Source: Gloeocapsopsis crepidinum LEGE 06123
Lineage (GTDB): Bacteria > Cyanobacteriota > Cyanobacteriia > Cyanobacteriales > Chroococcidiopsidaceae
Direction: 5' to 3'
Length of the DNA stretch: 64,000 nucleotides
Assembly: GCF_015207655.1 (NCBI RefSeq)
Contig: NZ_JADEWN010000006.1
Span: forward strand, 1 to 64,000
Shown piece after piece: positions 54,187-63,085 of this stretch; the stretch's first letter is position 1; each line of letters begins with the position of its first letter. Both the position numbers and the translations under genes were made by a program. The notes below the pieces were generated by a model. The model had not been told where the DNA came from. It worked only from the letters and a program-made list of their open reading frames with translations, and made no database searches.

Positions 54187-55179
54187 GTGCAACTAGAGAT
54201 GGCTGGTGCTTTATTAATCAAAAGTATGGATGCAATATTTGAAGAGACAGCTATCAACGGTAATCAGCCTTATCGAACTAAAAATGACATTGTTTTGAAA
54301 TATTCAGAGTCTATTGGTAAAGGATATTGGCAGCGAGCTTTCCTACCAGATGGCATTTCTATAGATATTGAAAATAATGAATTCCTAAACCATATTATCT
54401 TGGAGGAACCAGACGACGAGGGATGGCCGGAAATAGGGTTTCGTTTATCGGGAAACCGTAAATTGTATTCAGGCGAGGTGATGCAAGGTGGTCAAAACTT
54501 CTTGTGCTTGTCGGATGTCGGACGCGGAGGTATAACAGAATGGGCTGGTAATCAACGACACTTGAAAGTTGACATCAACCTCACGCCTGAAATGTGGGCA
54601 ATGTTGATTCATCAACACTCACAATACTTATCTCCACACCAGCAACTTCCTCTTTTTGGGGCTAAAAATGCACCACACTACGAATTACGAACCACTACAC
54701 CTGTAATGCAATCGGTACTATACCAAATTCTCAATTGTCCCTATCGAGATTTTATCCGAGATATTTATCTACAAAGTAAAGCACTGGAACTTGTGGCATT
54801 GTGGCTGGGACAAGAACTCAATTATCGTCAGGTAAAGCTGTCTACGGTCAAACTTTCCCCAGATGATATAGAACGTATTTACTATGCCAAAGATATCCTT
54901 ATTACTAACTTACATCATCCACCAACATTGCTAGAACTAGCACGTCAAGTTGCTATTAATCAAAGGAAACTGAAGCAAGGTTTTCGTCAGATATTTGGGA
55001 CTACAGTTTTTGGCTACCTGCATGATTATCGCATGGAACAAGCTAAACAAATGTTGACAGAACAAAAATTGACTGTTGCCCAAGTTGCCCATGCTGTTGG
55101 CTATTCTCACCTGAGTCACTTTGCATCTGCCTTTAGAAAGAAATTTGGGGTAAATCCCAGTGCTTACCGACAAAAATAG
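54187..55179 (+). CDS. AraC family regulator of siderophore uptake (PchR-like)
   Basis: 330 residues. The N-terminal ligand domain (about 30-200) resembles PchR-type siderophore sensors. The two helix-turn-helix repeats at the C-terminus read LLELARQVAINQRKLKQGFR, FGYLHDYRMEQAKQML and VAQVAHAVGYSHLSHFASAF, RKKFGVNPSAYRQK. Start GTG 54187, with ATG alternatives at 54199 and 54226. It likely activates the TonB receptor gene downstream in response to iron-siderophore. A perfect 21-bp tandem repeat overlaps its stop codon, well placed as a binding site. Confidence 0.92.
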   Translation: MQLEMAGALLIKSMDAIFEETAINGNQPYRTKNDIVLKYSESIGKGYWQRAFLPDGISIDIENNEFLNHIILEEPDDEGWPEIGFRLSGNRKLYSGEVMQGGQNFLCLSDVGRGGITEWAGNQRHLKVDINLTPEMWAMLIHQHSQYLSPHQQLPLFGAKNAPHYELRTTTPVMQSVLYQILNCPYRDFIRDIYLQSKALELVALWLGQELNYRQVKLSTVKLSPDDIERIYYAKDILITNLHHPPTLLELARQVAINQRKLKQGFRQIFGTTVFGYLHDYRMEQAKQMLTEQKLTVAQVAHAVGYSHLSHFASAFRKKFGVNPSAYRQK

Positions 55180-55213
55180 TTCGTCTATGGATAAAAATAG
55201 TTCGTCTATGGAT
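55172..55213 (+). promoter_or_regulatory. Perfect 21-bp tandem direct repeat upstream of the TonB receptor gene
   Basis: AAAAATAGTTCGTCTATGGAT occurs at 55172-55192 and again without gap at 55193-55213 (21 bases per copy). The AraC-type stop codon is inside the first copy. A two-turn spacing suits an AraC-family dimer; a recent duplication is the alternative. Confidence 0.6.
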
Positions 55214-55279
55214 AGACTCAGTACCTACAAAACCATAAAGATATTTGCAAGATAGTTGAAAACTATTCTTAACTAGCAG

Positions 55280-57934
55280 GTGAAAACTTTATTTGTCATT
55301 TGCTTGCTGATGTCATGTAACTGTGGTTTTGGTGTGAGTACTGTGAATCGACAACTTTTTTATAGCATTTGCTTGACAGGCATTGTATCTGCGTTGATTG
55401 TGCAATCTGCGTCTGCTGAGGTGGTTCAGCCGAAATCAAGCGTTTCGCAAAATATTACGCGCAGAGGACTACGTGAACGTCTTGTGAATCAAGCTGAATT
55501 GCTTTCTCAAGTACCTAATTCCCCGACACTGGTGGAAGTGACAGGAGTGGAAGCTACTCCCACAGATAAAGGTGTGGAGGTAATTTTACAATCAACTCAA
55601 GGACAACAGTTACAAATCACCAATCGCAGTGCCGATAATAACTTTATCGCTGATATTCCTAATGCTCAATTGCGTTTACCCAGTGGTGATGGATTCACAT
55701 TTCGTTCTCAAAAACCAGTTGGAGGGATTACGGAAATAACGGTAACAAACTTTGATGCTAATACTATACGAGTCACAGCGATAGGTGAGGCGGGATTACC
55801 CACAGTGGAGTTATTTGATAGTGATGAAGGTCTGATTTTTGGCTTCACACCAGTTGTATCCTCTGCCCAGACTCCACAATTACCAGCAGAAGAACCAGAA
55901 ACTGAAACTCAAACTCAAACAGAACAACCATCAACTCAAACTGATGAGCCAATTGAATTGGTAGTAACGGGTGAGCAAGACGGATACAGTGTACCCAATG
56001 CCACAACTGCGACGAGGACTGATACACCCTTGCGTGACATTCCCCAATCGATTCAAGCGGTTCCCCGACAGGTGCTAGACGACCAACAGGTGATTCGAGC
56101 CTCAGAAGCATTGCGTAATGTCAGTGGTGTGCAAAGGGGAAATACAGTTGGTGGCACATCCGAGGTGTTTAACATTAACATTCGCGGATTTCAACAATTT
56201 GGAGGGAATCTCCGCGATGGCTTTAACAATAGAAACTTTTTTTCTACTGTAGAAACGGCAAATTTGGAACGGATAGAAGTCCTCAAAGGACCGGCTTCTG
56301 TACTCTATGGTAATTTAGACCCTGGTGGTGTGATTAACTTCGTTACAAAGCAACCGCTTTTAGAGCCTTTTTATGCTGCGGGATTGCAGGTTGGAAGTTT
56401 TGGTTTAGTGCGACCAACCCTTGATTTATCAGGCCCCTTAAACCCAGAGCGAACAGTACTCTATCGATTAAACGCAGCTTATGAGAGAGGCGGAAATTTT
56501 CGGAACTTTGACACAGATGTCGAGCGATTCTTTATTTCACCTGTTATTGCATGGAATATTAGCGATCGCACTGACTTAACTCTTGAATTAGAATACGTAA
56601 ATGATCGTCGTCCATTTGATCGGGGATTGGTTGCTTTTGGAACAGGCATTGCTAATATTCCCTTTGATCGAGTTTTGGGTGAACCAGACGACTTCAATGA
56701 AAGAACAAATTTGTCAGCAGGATATCGATTGGAGCATCGTTTCAATGATGACTGGAAAATTCGCAATCGGTTTAGGTACTCTTTCTCTGACCAAACCAGG
56801 AATCGGCTCGAACCGGGCAGGCTCAACGAAACCACTGGGGAACTAGGTAGAGAATTTGCTGAGGGTGAATCTACAATAAGAAATTATGAATTGCAAATCG
56901 ATCTAGAGGGAAATTTTGCTACGGGATCAATCCAGCACACCCTGCTATTTGGCGTTGATTTATCTTGGCAAAATTACGGAGGAGTAGAGCGTTTTGAACC
57001 CGCTCCTAGCATTAATATCTTTAATCCTGTTTATGGAATCGCTCCCCGACCTAGCCGAGATGAATTTTCAGATGTATTTCCTTTGGGGTCTCAAACTAAT
57101 GCTCTTGGCTTTTTTCTGCAAGATCAAATTACCCTAGCCGACAACTTAAAACTACTGGTAGGTGGACGTTTTGACAATATCGATCAAAGCTCTCCTTCTG
57201 ATGAACGGCAAGATCAAGCCTTTAGTCCGCGAGTTGGCATCGTCTATCAACCGATAGAGCCAATTTCTCTATATACCAGTTTCAGTAGGTCATTTCAACC
57301 TAACTTTGGAAATCGTGCAGATGGTTCGCTGCTTGAACCCGTGCGTGGTACGCAGTACGAAGTAGGTGTTAGAGGTGAGTTTCTCGACGGTAGCTTGATT
57401 ACAAATCTGGCTGCCTACGAAATTACCAGGAGTAATCTTGCAGTTACTGATCCAGATAATCCAAATTTCTCCATTCCATCAGGAGAGCAAAGAAGCCGGG
57501 GTATTGAGTTGGATGTTACAGGACAAATTCTTCCAGGATGGAATATTATTGCATCCTACGCCTACACCGATGCCAGAGTTACCAAAGATGACAATCTACA
57601 GCCAGGTAATTTACTTGATGGTGTGCCGTTTAATTCAGCCAGTTTGTGGTCAACTTATGAGATTCAAACAGGTAATTTCCAAGGCTTAGGATTTGGCTTA
57701 GGTTTATTTTATGTGGGTGAACGCCAAGGTGATTTGAATAACTCTTTTCAAGTGCCTAGCTATGTACGTACTGATGCCAGTATATTTTATCGACGAAATA
57801 ACTGGCGGGCTGGCATTAATATTAATAACCTTTTCAATGTCGATTATATCGACGCTCCTGGTGATCGCCGGAGTCGCGTTGAAGGTCCTGGTGCGCCGTT
57901 TACAGTCAGAGGAACGGTATCAGTGGAGTTTTAG
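55280..57934 (+). CDS. TonB-dependent siderophore receptor with N-terminal AMIN domain
   Basis: Outer-membrane importer of ferric siderophore, up to 884 residues. An N-terminal signal peptide (SICLTGIVSALIVQSASA) is followed by an AMIN-like beta domain (about 70-195, VEVTGVEATPTDKGVEVILQ), an acidic Gln/Thr linker, a TonB box region IELVVTG, the plug (about 240-350: LRDIPQSIQAVPRQVLDDQQ, EALRNVSGVQRGN, ERIEVLKGPASVLYGNLDPG, GVINFVTK) and the 22-strand barrel ending FTVRGTVSVEF with terminal Phe. A start at GTG 55343 would give a cleaner signal peptide. The AMIN fusion is typical of cyanobacterial receptors. Intact, part of the iron locus. Confidence 0.95.
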   Translation: MKTLFVICLLMSCNCGFGVSTVNRQLFYSICLTGIVSALIVQSASAEVVQPKSSVSQNITRRGLRERLVNQAELLSQVPNSPTLVEVTGVEATPTDKGVEVILQSTQGQQLQITNRSADNNFIADIPNAQLRLPSGDGFTFRSQKPVGGITEITVTNFDANTIRVTAIGEAGLPTVELFDSDEGLIFGFTPVVSSAQTPQLPAEEPETETQTQTEQPSTQTDEPIELVVTGEQDGYSVPNATTATRTDTPLRDIPQSIQAVPRQVLDDQQVIRASEALRNVSGVQRGNTVGGTSEVFNINIRGFQQFGGNLRDGFNNRNFFSTVETANLERIEVLKGPASVLYGNLDPGGVINFVTKQPLLEPFYAAGLQVGSFGLVRPTLDLSGPLNPERTVLYRLNAAYERGGNFRNFDTDVERFFISPVIAWNISDRTDLTLELEYVNDRRPFDRGLVAFGTGIANIPFDRVLGEPDDFNERTNLSAGYRLEHRFNDDWKIRNRFRYSFSDQTRNRLEPGRLNETTGELGREFAEGESTIRNYELQIDLEGNFATGSIQHTLLFGVDLSWQNYGGVERFEPAPSINIFNPVYGIAPRPSRDEFSDVFPLGSQTNALGFFLQDQITLADNLKLLVGGRFDNIDQSSPSDERQDQAFSPRVGIVYQPIEPISLYTSFSRSFQPNFGNRADGSLLEPVRGTQYEVGVRGEFLDGSLITNLAAYEITRSNLAVTDPDNPNFSIPSGEQRSRGIELDVTGQILPGWNIIASYAYTDARVTKDDNLQPGNLLDGVPFNSASLWSTYEIQTGNFQGLGFGLGLFYVGERQGDLNNSFQVPSYVRTDASIFYRRNNWRAGININNLFNVDYIDAPGDRRSRVEGPGAPFTVRGTVSVEF

Positions 57935-58281
57935 ATTGAACTAAATCAGGATTTCACAATACCCAATGGTGTCCAACGACAATGCTATGTACTGATTAAA
58001 AAGCAAAACCATAGCATTTTTTAGTCTTATGAGATACAACTTTTTTAATCTTATGAGATACAACATTGACTTCACCCCGATAAAGCTATGCTTTACAGCA
58101 ACCGCCAAGGCGTTTAGGACATGACAAAATCCCAAAACCATTATTCAATTTTGGCTTTTAATTTCCCCTCTCCTTAGTAAGGAGAGGGGTTAGGGGTGAG
58201 GTTTTTATATGTATCTCATGCACCTAGTAAACGCTACACTTTCTCAATACTCCAAAAAATCAATTTATATCAGTTAAATAA
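57935..58281. other. Intergenic region between receptor and binding-protein genes
   Basis: About 350 bp with no gene. Contains the direct repeat CTTATGAGATACAAC (about 58026 and 58051) and a 12-bp perfect hairpin CCCCTCTCCTTA / TAAGGAGAGGGG at 58165-58189, a widespread cyanobacterial repeat that may also terminate transcription (T-run near 58202). Confidence 0.6.
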
Positions 58282-59265
58282 ATGAAGTATTGGTTCAGAC
58301 ATCTTAAACTATTGCTACTTTCAATATGTTCACTAATTTTAGTAGTCGCCTGCAATAGTAGTACACCTCAACTAAATACCAATCAAACACTCACAAGCAG
58401 ACCTTCAGATTGTCGGGTAATTAATCATGACGGGGGAGAAACAGAAATTTGCGGACAACCCGAAAAAATTGTGGCATTTGGTCCACCCATATTAGATATT
58501 TTGTTATCTTTAGGAGTGCAAGCCGCAGGTTATTCGGAAGTGGATTTACTCAACAAAAAAGTATTTGATAATCCTAGTGAGCAGATTCCTTATCTAGGGC
58601 ATTTAGTGACAAATCGACCTGTAAATTTAGGCGATCGCAATAATCCCTCGCTAGAAACATTTGTGCAACTTCAACCTGATTTAATTATAGGTGAAGCGTA
58701 TCATATCAAGGAAAAATACAAATTATTCTCCAGCATTGCACCAACAGCATTTTTTGTAAATGAAGGAGAATCAGATTGGAAAACCACTATTAAGGCAATT
58801 GCACCAGCCCTAAACCGAGAAGAACAGGCACAACAAGTAATTACATCCCATAATCAACTGATAGAAACAGCTAAAAAACAATTAGCACCAGTGATATCAG
58901 GACAAACTATTATTGTTCTAGGCTGGTCAAGAGTTACCAAGCAATCATTTATTTTTCCGGACACTTTTATTACCAGGTTGTTAAAAGATTTAGGCTTTAA
59001 AACTGTTTTAGGAGCAGCCAACAGACCTAGAACATCAATTGAAGCTATAGCAAACCTGAAAACCGATCACATTTTAGTGTTGCCGTCTGGGGATAACACC
59101 ATCGATAATGCGAAACAGGACTGGGAAAAAAATCCGATTCTGAGTTTAATTCCCGCAGTCCAAGCTGGAAACATTCATTTTATGGACTATCAACTCAGTC
59201 GCATTCGGGGACCAATTTCGGCTGAAATATTTATCAATCAAATTCTTCAACTGTTGCAAACTTAA
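58282..59265 (+). CDS. Iron-siderophore ABC transporter substrate-binding lipoprotein
   Basis: FecB/FhuD-type periplasmic binding protein, 327 residues. The signal peptide ends in a lipobox (LILVVACNSS, Cys about 24). The mature part has GGETEICGQPEKIVAFGPPI, LDILLSLGVQAAGYSEVDL, SLETFVQLQPDLIIGEAYHI, FLGF-like LLKDLGFKTVLGAANRPRTS and FMDYQLSRIRGPISAEIF. It would accept ferric siderophore from the TonB receptor. The cognate FecC/D-type permease and ATPase genes are absent from this locus and must be elsewhere if present. Confidence 0.93.
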   Translation: MKYWFRHLKLLLLSICSLILVVACNSSTPQLNTNQTLTSRPSDCRVINHDGGETEICGQPEKIVAFGPPILDILLSLGVQAAGYSEVDLLNKKVFDNPSEQIPYLGHLVTNRPVNLGDRNNPSLETFVQLQPDLIIGEAYHIKEKYKLFSSIAPTAFFVNEGESDWKTTIKAIAPALNREEQAQQVITSHNQLIETAKKQLAPVISGQTIIVLGWSRVTKQSFIFPDTFITRLLKDLGFKTVLGAANRPRTSIEAIANLKTDHILVLPSGDNTIDNAKQDWEKNPILSLIPAVQAGNIHFMDYQLSRIRGPISAEIFINQILQLLQT

Positions 59266-59299
59266 AATATACCTACCGTTTTCTGTATTAGAAGTAATC

Positions 59300-60301
59300 A
59301 TGAATATCTCAACCCAAAAGACTCACAACAATTGCCGTTTTTGTTCCGAGATTTCTCAAGCTAACGGTGAAGATCCCATTGGTTCAGCGAACAACGCCGA
59401 ACAATACTTCATTATCGAAGCGGCACAACCTTGGCCAAATAACATTTGGATGGAACCTAACTCCATACCACAGGGTGTATTAGACCCATTAAAATTTATT
59501 TGGGAAAATGGTGGGACAATTCGACCACTTGCGATCGCACCAGATAAAGAATACTCCCATCCAGATTATACTCGTGTATTCTACTATCGCCGACCAGCAA
59601 AATTGTTTGCCCAATTTGAGAAACAAGAATTTATTGTACCTCATGCTTTACTGGGTTCTTTGGCATTAGCTTTACTTAAAAATCCCGAAGAATTACCAAA
59701 CTTTGAGCAATATCGTCAACAAACAAACCACATTCGAGAAATACTTGTTTGCAACCACGGCAATGTTGATGCAGCTTGTAGCAGATTTGGTTATCCGCTT
59801 TATCAAAAATTACGTTCTGAATACGCGACTGCAAATAACAATAACTTACGTTTTTGGCGATGTAGTCATTTTGGTGGACACGAGTTTGCACCTACCTTAG
59901 TTGATTTACCTCAAGGACAATATTGGGGTCATTTAAAGCCAGAAATTTTAGATTTATTAGTCCGACGTAATGGTTCAGTCACAGAACTGTATCCCTACTA
60001 TCGAGGCTGGGGGGGCTTATCTTTCTTTGAACAAATTGCCGAACGAGAAATTTGGATGCTTGAAGGTTGGAAATGGCTGGAATATTATAAAGCAGGTCAA
60101 GTTTTAGCCAGTGATGAAATTAATCAAGAATGGGCTAATGTTCGCATTGATTACACCACAGCCGATGGAAATATCAGCAGTGCATATCAAGCCAGGGTGG
60201 AGGTGAAAGGCTCAGTTATGACAGCCTGGAAATCAGGAGAAAACCCTACTTTAGAGGAAGTAAAGCAGTATCAAGTTAGTAGTCTAGTGAAATTGGCATG
60301 A
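59300..60301 (+). CDS. Sucrase/ferredoxin-like [2Fe-2S] thioredoxin-fold protein
   Basis: 333 residues of the sucrase-ferredoxin family. It contains CRFCSEISQANGEDPIGSAN, the thioredoxin-fold iron-sulfur region REILVCNHGNVDAACSRFGY, WRCSHFGGHEFAPTLVDLPQ and GQYWGHLKPE. The conserved Cys and His of CNHG...C and CSHFGGH are candidate cluster ligands. Members next to siderophore genes may reduce imported ferric siderophores (inference from context). It starts 34 bp after the binding protein gene. Its stop codon overlaps a remnant exporter start (ATGATG), evidence that an ABC exporter gene once followed directly. Confidence 0.9.
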   Translation: MNISTQKTHNNCRFCSEISQANGEDPIGSANNAEQYFIIEAAQPWPNNIWMEPNSIPQGVLDPLKFIWENGGTIRPLAIAPDKEYSHPDYTRVFYYRRPAKLFAQFEKQEFIVPHALLGSLALALLKNPEELPNFEQYRQQTNHIREILVCNHGNVDAACSRFGYPLYQKLRSEYATANNNNLRFWRCSHFGGHEFAPTLVDLPQGQYWGHLKPEILDLLVRRNGSVTELYPYYRGWGGLSFFEQIAEREIWMLEGWKWLEYYKAGQVLASDEINQEWANVRIDYTTADGNISSAYQARVEVKGSVMTAWKSGENPTLEEVKQYQVSSLVKLA

Positions 60302-60382
60302 TGAAAATTGGACTACCGCAATACTGGAATTTACTTGTTGATTATCTTAAGCCGCAAAAGGGCAGGTTTTCAAGTTTGCGAT
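60301..60382 (+). pseudogene. 5' remnant of an ABC exporter gene, copy 1
   Basis: Starts ATG 60301 with MKIGLPQYWNLLVDYLKPQK then GRF, typical of the first residues of cyanobacterial ABC exporter half-transporters. A one-base deletion then puts it out of frame (SSLRYV instead of KFAIA). The same 82-83 bp recur at 61384, flanking the Rpn gene. Confidence 0.7.
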
Positions 60383-60476
60383 ACGTCGCTACATCATTGA
60401 GCGAATCGCTTTTGATACTGCGATAACTACTACTTTTGTTGCTCAGTTTGCGGTAAGCGTAGCTATGCCATCAGGC

Positions 60477-61307
60477 TTATCGCGCAGCTTTTCTAACTTC
60501 TGCAACATCTAATTCTAGTGCTTGTGCTACCTGTTCTAAAGTCAACCCCAACTTCAATAACCGAGGTACTGCTTCAAGTTTACCCTCAAGTTTGCCCTCA
60601 AGTTTACCCTCAAGTTTACCCTCAAGTTTACCTTCAATGCGCCCCTTACGCTCTCCGTCTTCCAAGCCTTCTTGGTAAACCCTGGTTTGTTTCAAATCAC
60701 CTAATCCTAACATTGCTTGAATCTCCGCTTGACTCTTGTGAGGAAACTTATAAACAATGATTGTCTCTATTAATTCTACTAATTTTCTCCTGACCTGTTC
60801 ATCAGGAACTTGTCTACTTCTGTCAATTAAACTCCGAGCTTTTACACTCGCCTGTTCTGGTGGTTCCACTACCAATGTGAGAGTTCCTAAACCAATTGAT
60901 TGATTAGTTAATCTCAACTCGTCTAGGTAAATGACTTGCACTCGTTGACTTTCAAAAAATTCCCAATAGCGCATCGGTACACCAGGATCGAGGCGGCGAC
61001 TCATCCAAATCACAGTTCCCCTCCAATCGTTGCGTATTTCTGTCTTATCCAAATACATAAAAATTTCCGTGAGGAGGCGGGAATAAAGTTCGGGATCAGG
61101 TTGAAACTGAAATTCAGTGAAATGAATAGGACGTTTTAAATCTAGTTGTTTGGGTAAAAATGCCCCATCAATCCGAAAATTTGTTTGCTTGACTTCTACT
61201 GATAAAAATTCATACGCTTCCGCTTCCACTGGAGACTGACCGAGTAATTCAAAGAAAACGCCAGGAAAAGTTTTGAACAGTCGATAGAGAATTGAATCAG
61301 TTTTCAC
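60477..61307 (-). CDS. Rpn family recombination-promoting nuclease/putative transposase (DUF2887 type)
   Basis: 276 residues. PD-(D/E)XK-type nuclease family whose E. coli members promote RecA-independent recombination. It starts MKTDSILYRLFKTFPGVFFE, has the core region FRIDGAFLP (Asp), HFTEFQFQPDPELYSRLLTE (E-x-Q motif) and VIWMSRRLDPGVPMRYW, and a helical part DLKQTRVYQEGLEDGERKGR. A run of EGKL units (five copies) leads to the C-terminal LGLTLEQVAQALELDVAEV. Intact. It lies between two copies of an exporter-derived repeat. Confidence 0.9.
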   Translation of the reverse strand: MKTDSILYRLFKTFPGVFFELLGQSPVEAEAYEFLSVEVKQTNFRIDGAFLPKQLDLKRPIHFTEFQFQPDPELYSRLLTEIFMYLDKTEIRNDWRGTVIWMSRRLDPGVPMRYWEFFESQRVQVIYLDELRLTNQSIGLGTLTLVVEPPEQASVKARSLIDRSRQVPDEQVRRKLVELIETIIVYKFPHKSQAEIQAMLGLGDLKQTRVYQEGLEDGERKGRIEGKLEGKLEGKLEGKLEGKLEAVPRLLKLGLTLEQVAQALELDVAEVRKAAR

Positions 61308-61383
61308 ACACTAAAAAAAGCTAGATAGCTAAATCAATATATCAAAATATTTCGCAATAAATAGGCATAATTAAGCATACGAT

Positions 61384-61491
61384 ATGAAAATTGGACTACA
61401 GCAATACTGCAACTTACTTGTAGATTATTTTCAACCCCAAAAGAAAAGGGTTTTCAAGTTTGCGATCGCCTACAGTATTCTACTTGCTTAG
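61384..61491 (+). pseudogene. 5' remnant of an ABC exporter gene, copy 2
   Basis: MKIGLQQYCNLLVDYFQPQK, KRVFKFAIAYSILLA then TAG (61489-61491). The same start as copy 1 at 60301, but keeping frame a little longer. Both copies are 5' ends only, and the rest of the exporter is missing. Confidence 0.7.
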
Positions 61492-61530
61492 ACTTGTACA
61501 ATTACCCTACTCCCCGTTTTCATTTGAAAG

Positions 61531-62302
61531 TTATTGTAGCCACTGAACTAATTCATCCATAGTCACAAAAGACAGCAGTGCTTCACCCAATTCCTCCAAC
61601 CGATTACTAGGTAAGTTTTGTATTTGTTGCTGAGTTGCTGGGTCAAGTAAGCCAAACTTGTACGTTAGTAAGTGGATAATTAAAACTGCTTCCCCTTGTT
61701 GCAAACCTTGTTGCAAGCCCTGCTGCAAACGCTGCTGTAAGCCTTCTTGTAGAATTTCTTGATAAATCACTGATTCTTTCATAATGTCCTCGCGAAACAG
61801 ACTTCTAATCAAGTTTTTATCAAACCTCAGCCCTGCCAATATCTGCGTATTTGCTACTAAATTGCGGCGTTCGTCGGTCGATTCAATACTAACGACTCTG
61901 GTGGCGGCTTGCTGTATTCATGAAGGCAGGAGGCAGAAGGTAGAAGGAACTTATGCTTAAAAAATTGGGATTGAAGCGAAGCAAGGACGCCTTGTATTTC
62001 TGGCTCGTGCATCTTGATACAAATTTTCTACTTTAATGAGCTTTTGATCCACAACTAAAATTTTTATTAATATTCTCAGCCTTTTGCCTTCTACCTTCTG
62101 CCTTTCTTTGTAAAGTTTGAAATTCTAGATGTAGGATGTGGTTGGAGGTTTGCAATAACGTCATTGAATCGGCACGAATTGGTTCTAAACTTAATTCGGT
62201 TTTGAGTACCTGGATATCAGATACTTGAGATGACAATAGCCAACGCACAAAATTTTGGGGATAAAGTTGAGCTAGATATTTGCAAATATTGTCATAAGCC
62301 AA
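61531..62302 (-). pseudogene. Disrupted Rpn family nuclease gene
   Basis: N-terminal piece from 62302: MAYDNICKYLAQLYPQNFVR, WLLSSQVSDIQVLKTELSLE, then ILHLEFQTLQ, where similarity stops at about 62115. C-terminal piece: IQQAATRVVSIESTDERRNL, VANTQILAGLRFDKNLIRSL, FREDIMKESVIYQEILQEGL, QQ-GLQ repeats and an ending MDELVQWLQ at 61531. About 100 residues of the nuclease core are missing, replaced by a MITE-like sequence (61931-62103). Second Rpn-type locus, less than 1 kb from the intact one but of a different subfamily. Confidence 0.8.
61931..62103. repeat. MITE-like element with 17-bp inverted repeats inside the Rpn pseudogene
   Basis: AGGCAGAAGGTAGAAGG (61931-61947) and its exact inverse CCTTCTACCTTCTGCCT (62087-62103) enclose about 140 bp of noncoding sequence. 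Further matching bases extend outward in part (GAAGGCAGG on the left, TTTCTTTG on the right). It sits at the break between the two halves of the pseudogene. Confidence 0.7.
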
Positions 62303-62320
62303 TCGCGATGTACCTTTATT

Positions 62321-63085
62321 TTGAAACTAGAAGCTGTGTCACCATTTTTATTCGTAACCGACTTAGATAATACCCTCGTAGGCGATGACGAAGCCCTATC
62401 AACACTCAATGATAAATTGAGTCAGCATCGCCAGGAACATGGAACAAAGATCGTTTATGCTACAGGGCGATCGCCAGAACTATACCGCCTACTGACAAGC
62501 GAAAAGACTCTTCTTGAACCTGATGCTTTGATTACTTCAGTGGGAACTGAAATATACCTCAACGGTAGCGACACTCCTGACTCTGGATGGAGTACAAAAA
62601 TTGCTCAAGGCTGGAATCGCGATTCGATTGTGGCGGCAAGTGCGCATTTTGCTGATTTAGTTCCGCAACCTGATTCAGAACAGCGTCCGTTTAAAGTCAG
62701 CTTTTTCTTAACTCAATCCGTTTTTGGTGAAGTGATTCCCCAACTAGAAACTTTGTTGCAAAACCGAGGGTTAGATGTCAAGCTGATCTACAGCACAGGT
62801 CAAGATTTAGATATTTTGCCGCGCAACAGCGATAAAGGGCTAGCAGTGCAATTTCTGCGTCAACAATGGGAAATGTCCCCCGAACAAACTGTTGTGTGTG
62901 GTGACTCTGGCAATGATATTGCTTTATTTTCTAGTGGACAAGAACGCGGAGTCATTGTCGGAAACGCGAGTGCAGAACTTTTAGAGTGGCATAATGCTAA
63001 TCCGGTTGACTATCGCTATCTAGCGCAAGCAGCGTGTGCGGGTGGTATTTTAGAAGGCTTACATTATTTTGGGTTCTTGGGATGA
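62321..63085 (+). CDS. spp: Sucrose-phosphate phosphatase
   Basis: Dephosphorylates sucrose-6-phosphate in the compatible-solute pathway. The HAD-type motifs are [18 protein letters not shown] (motif I, DLDNT), [10 protein letters not shown] (motif II), [17 protein letters not shown] (Lys) and [16 protein letters not shown] (motif IV). 254 residues from TTG 62321, or 249 from GTG 62336. The stop overlaps the ruvA start as ATGA, so the two are coupled, although their roles are unrelated. Sucrose synthesis fits a desiccation- or salt-exposed cyanobacterium. Confidence 0.93.
   Translation: MKLEAVSPFLFVTDLDNTLVGDDEALSTLNDKLSQHRQEHGTKIVYATGRSPELYRLLTSEKTLLEPDALITSVGTEIYLNGSDTPDSGWSTKIAQGWNRDSIVAASAHFADLVPQPDSEQRPFKVSFFLTQSVFGEVIPQLETLLQNRGLDVKLIYSTGQDLDILPRNSDKGLAVQFLRQQWEMSPEQTVVCGDSGNDIALFSSGQERGVIVGNASAELLEWHNANPVDYRYLAQAACAGGILEGLHYFGFLG

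Noticed and set aside
60590-60650. CRISPR-like direct repeats
   Set aside because: The repeats are 12-bp coding units (EGKL) without spacers. No CRISPR array was found elsewhere in the window.
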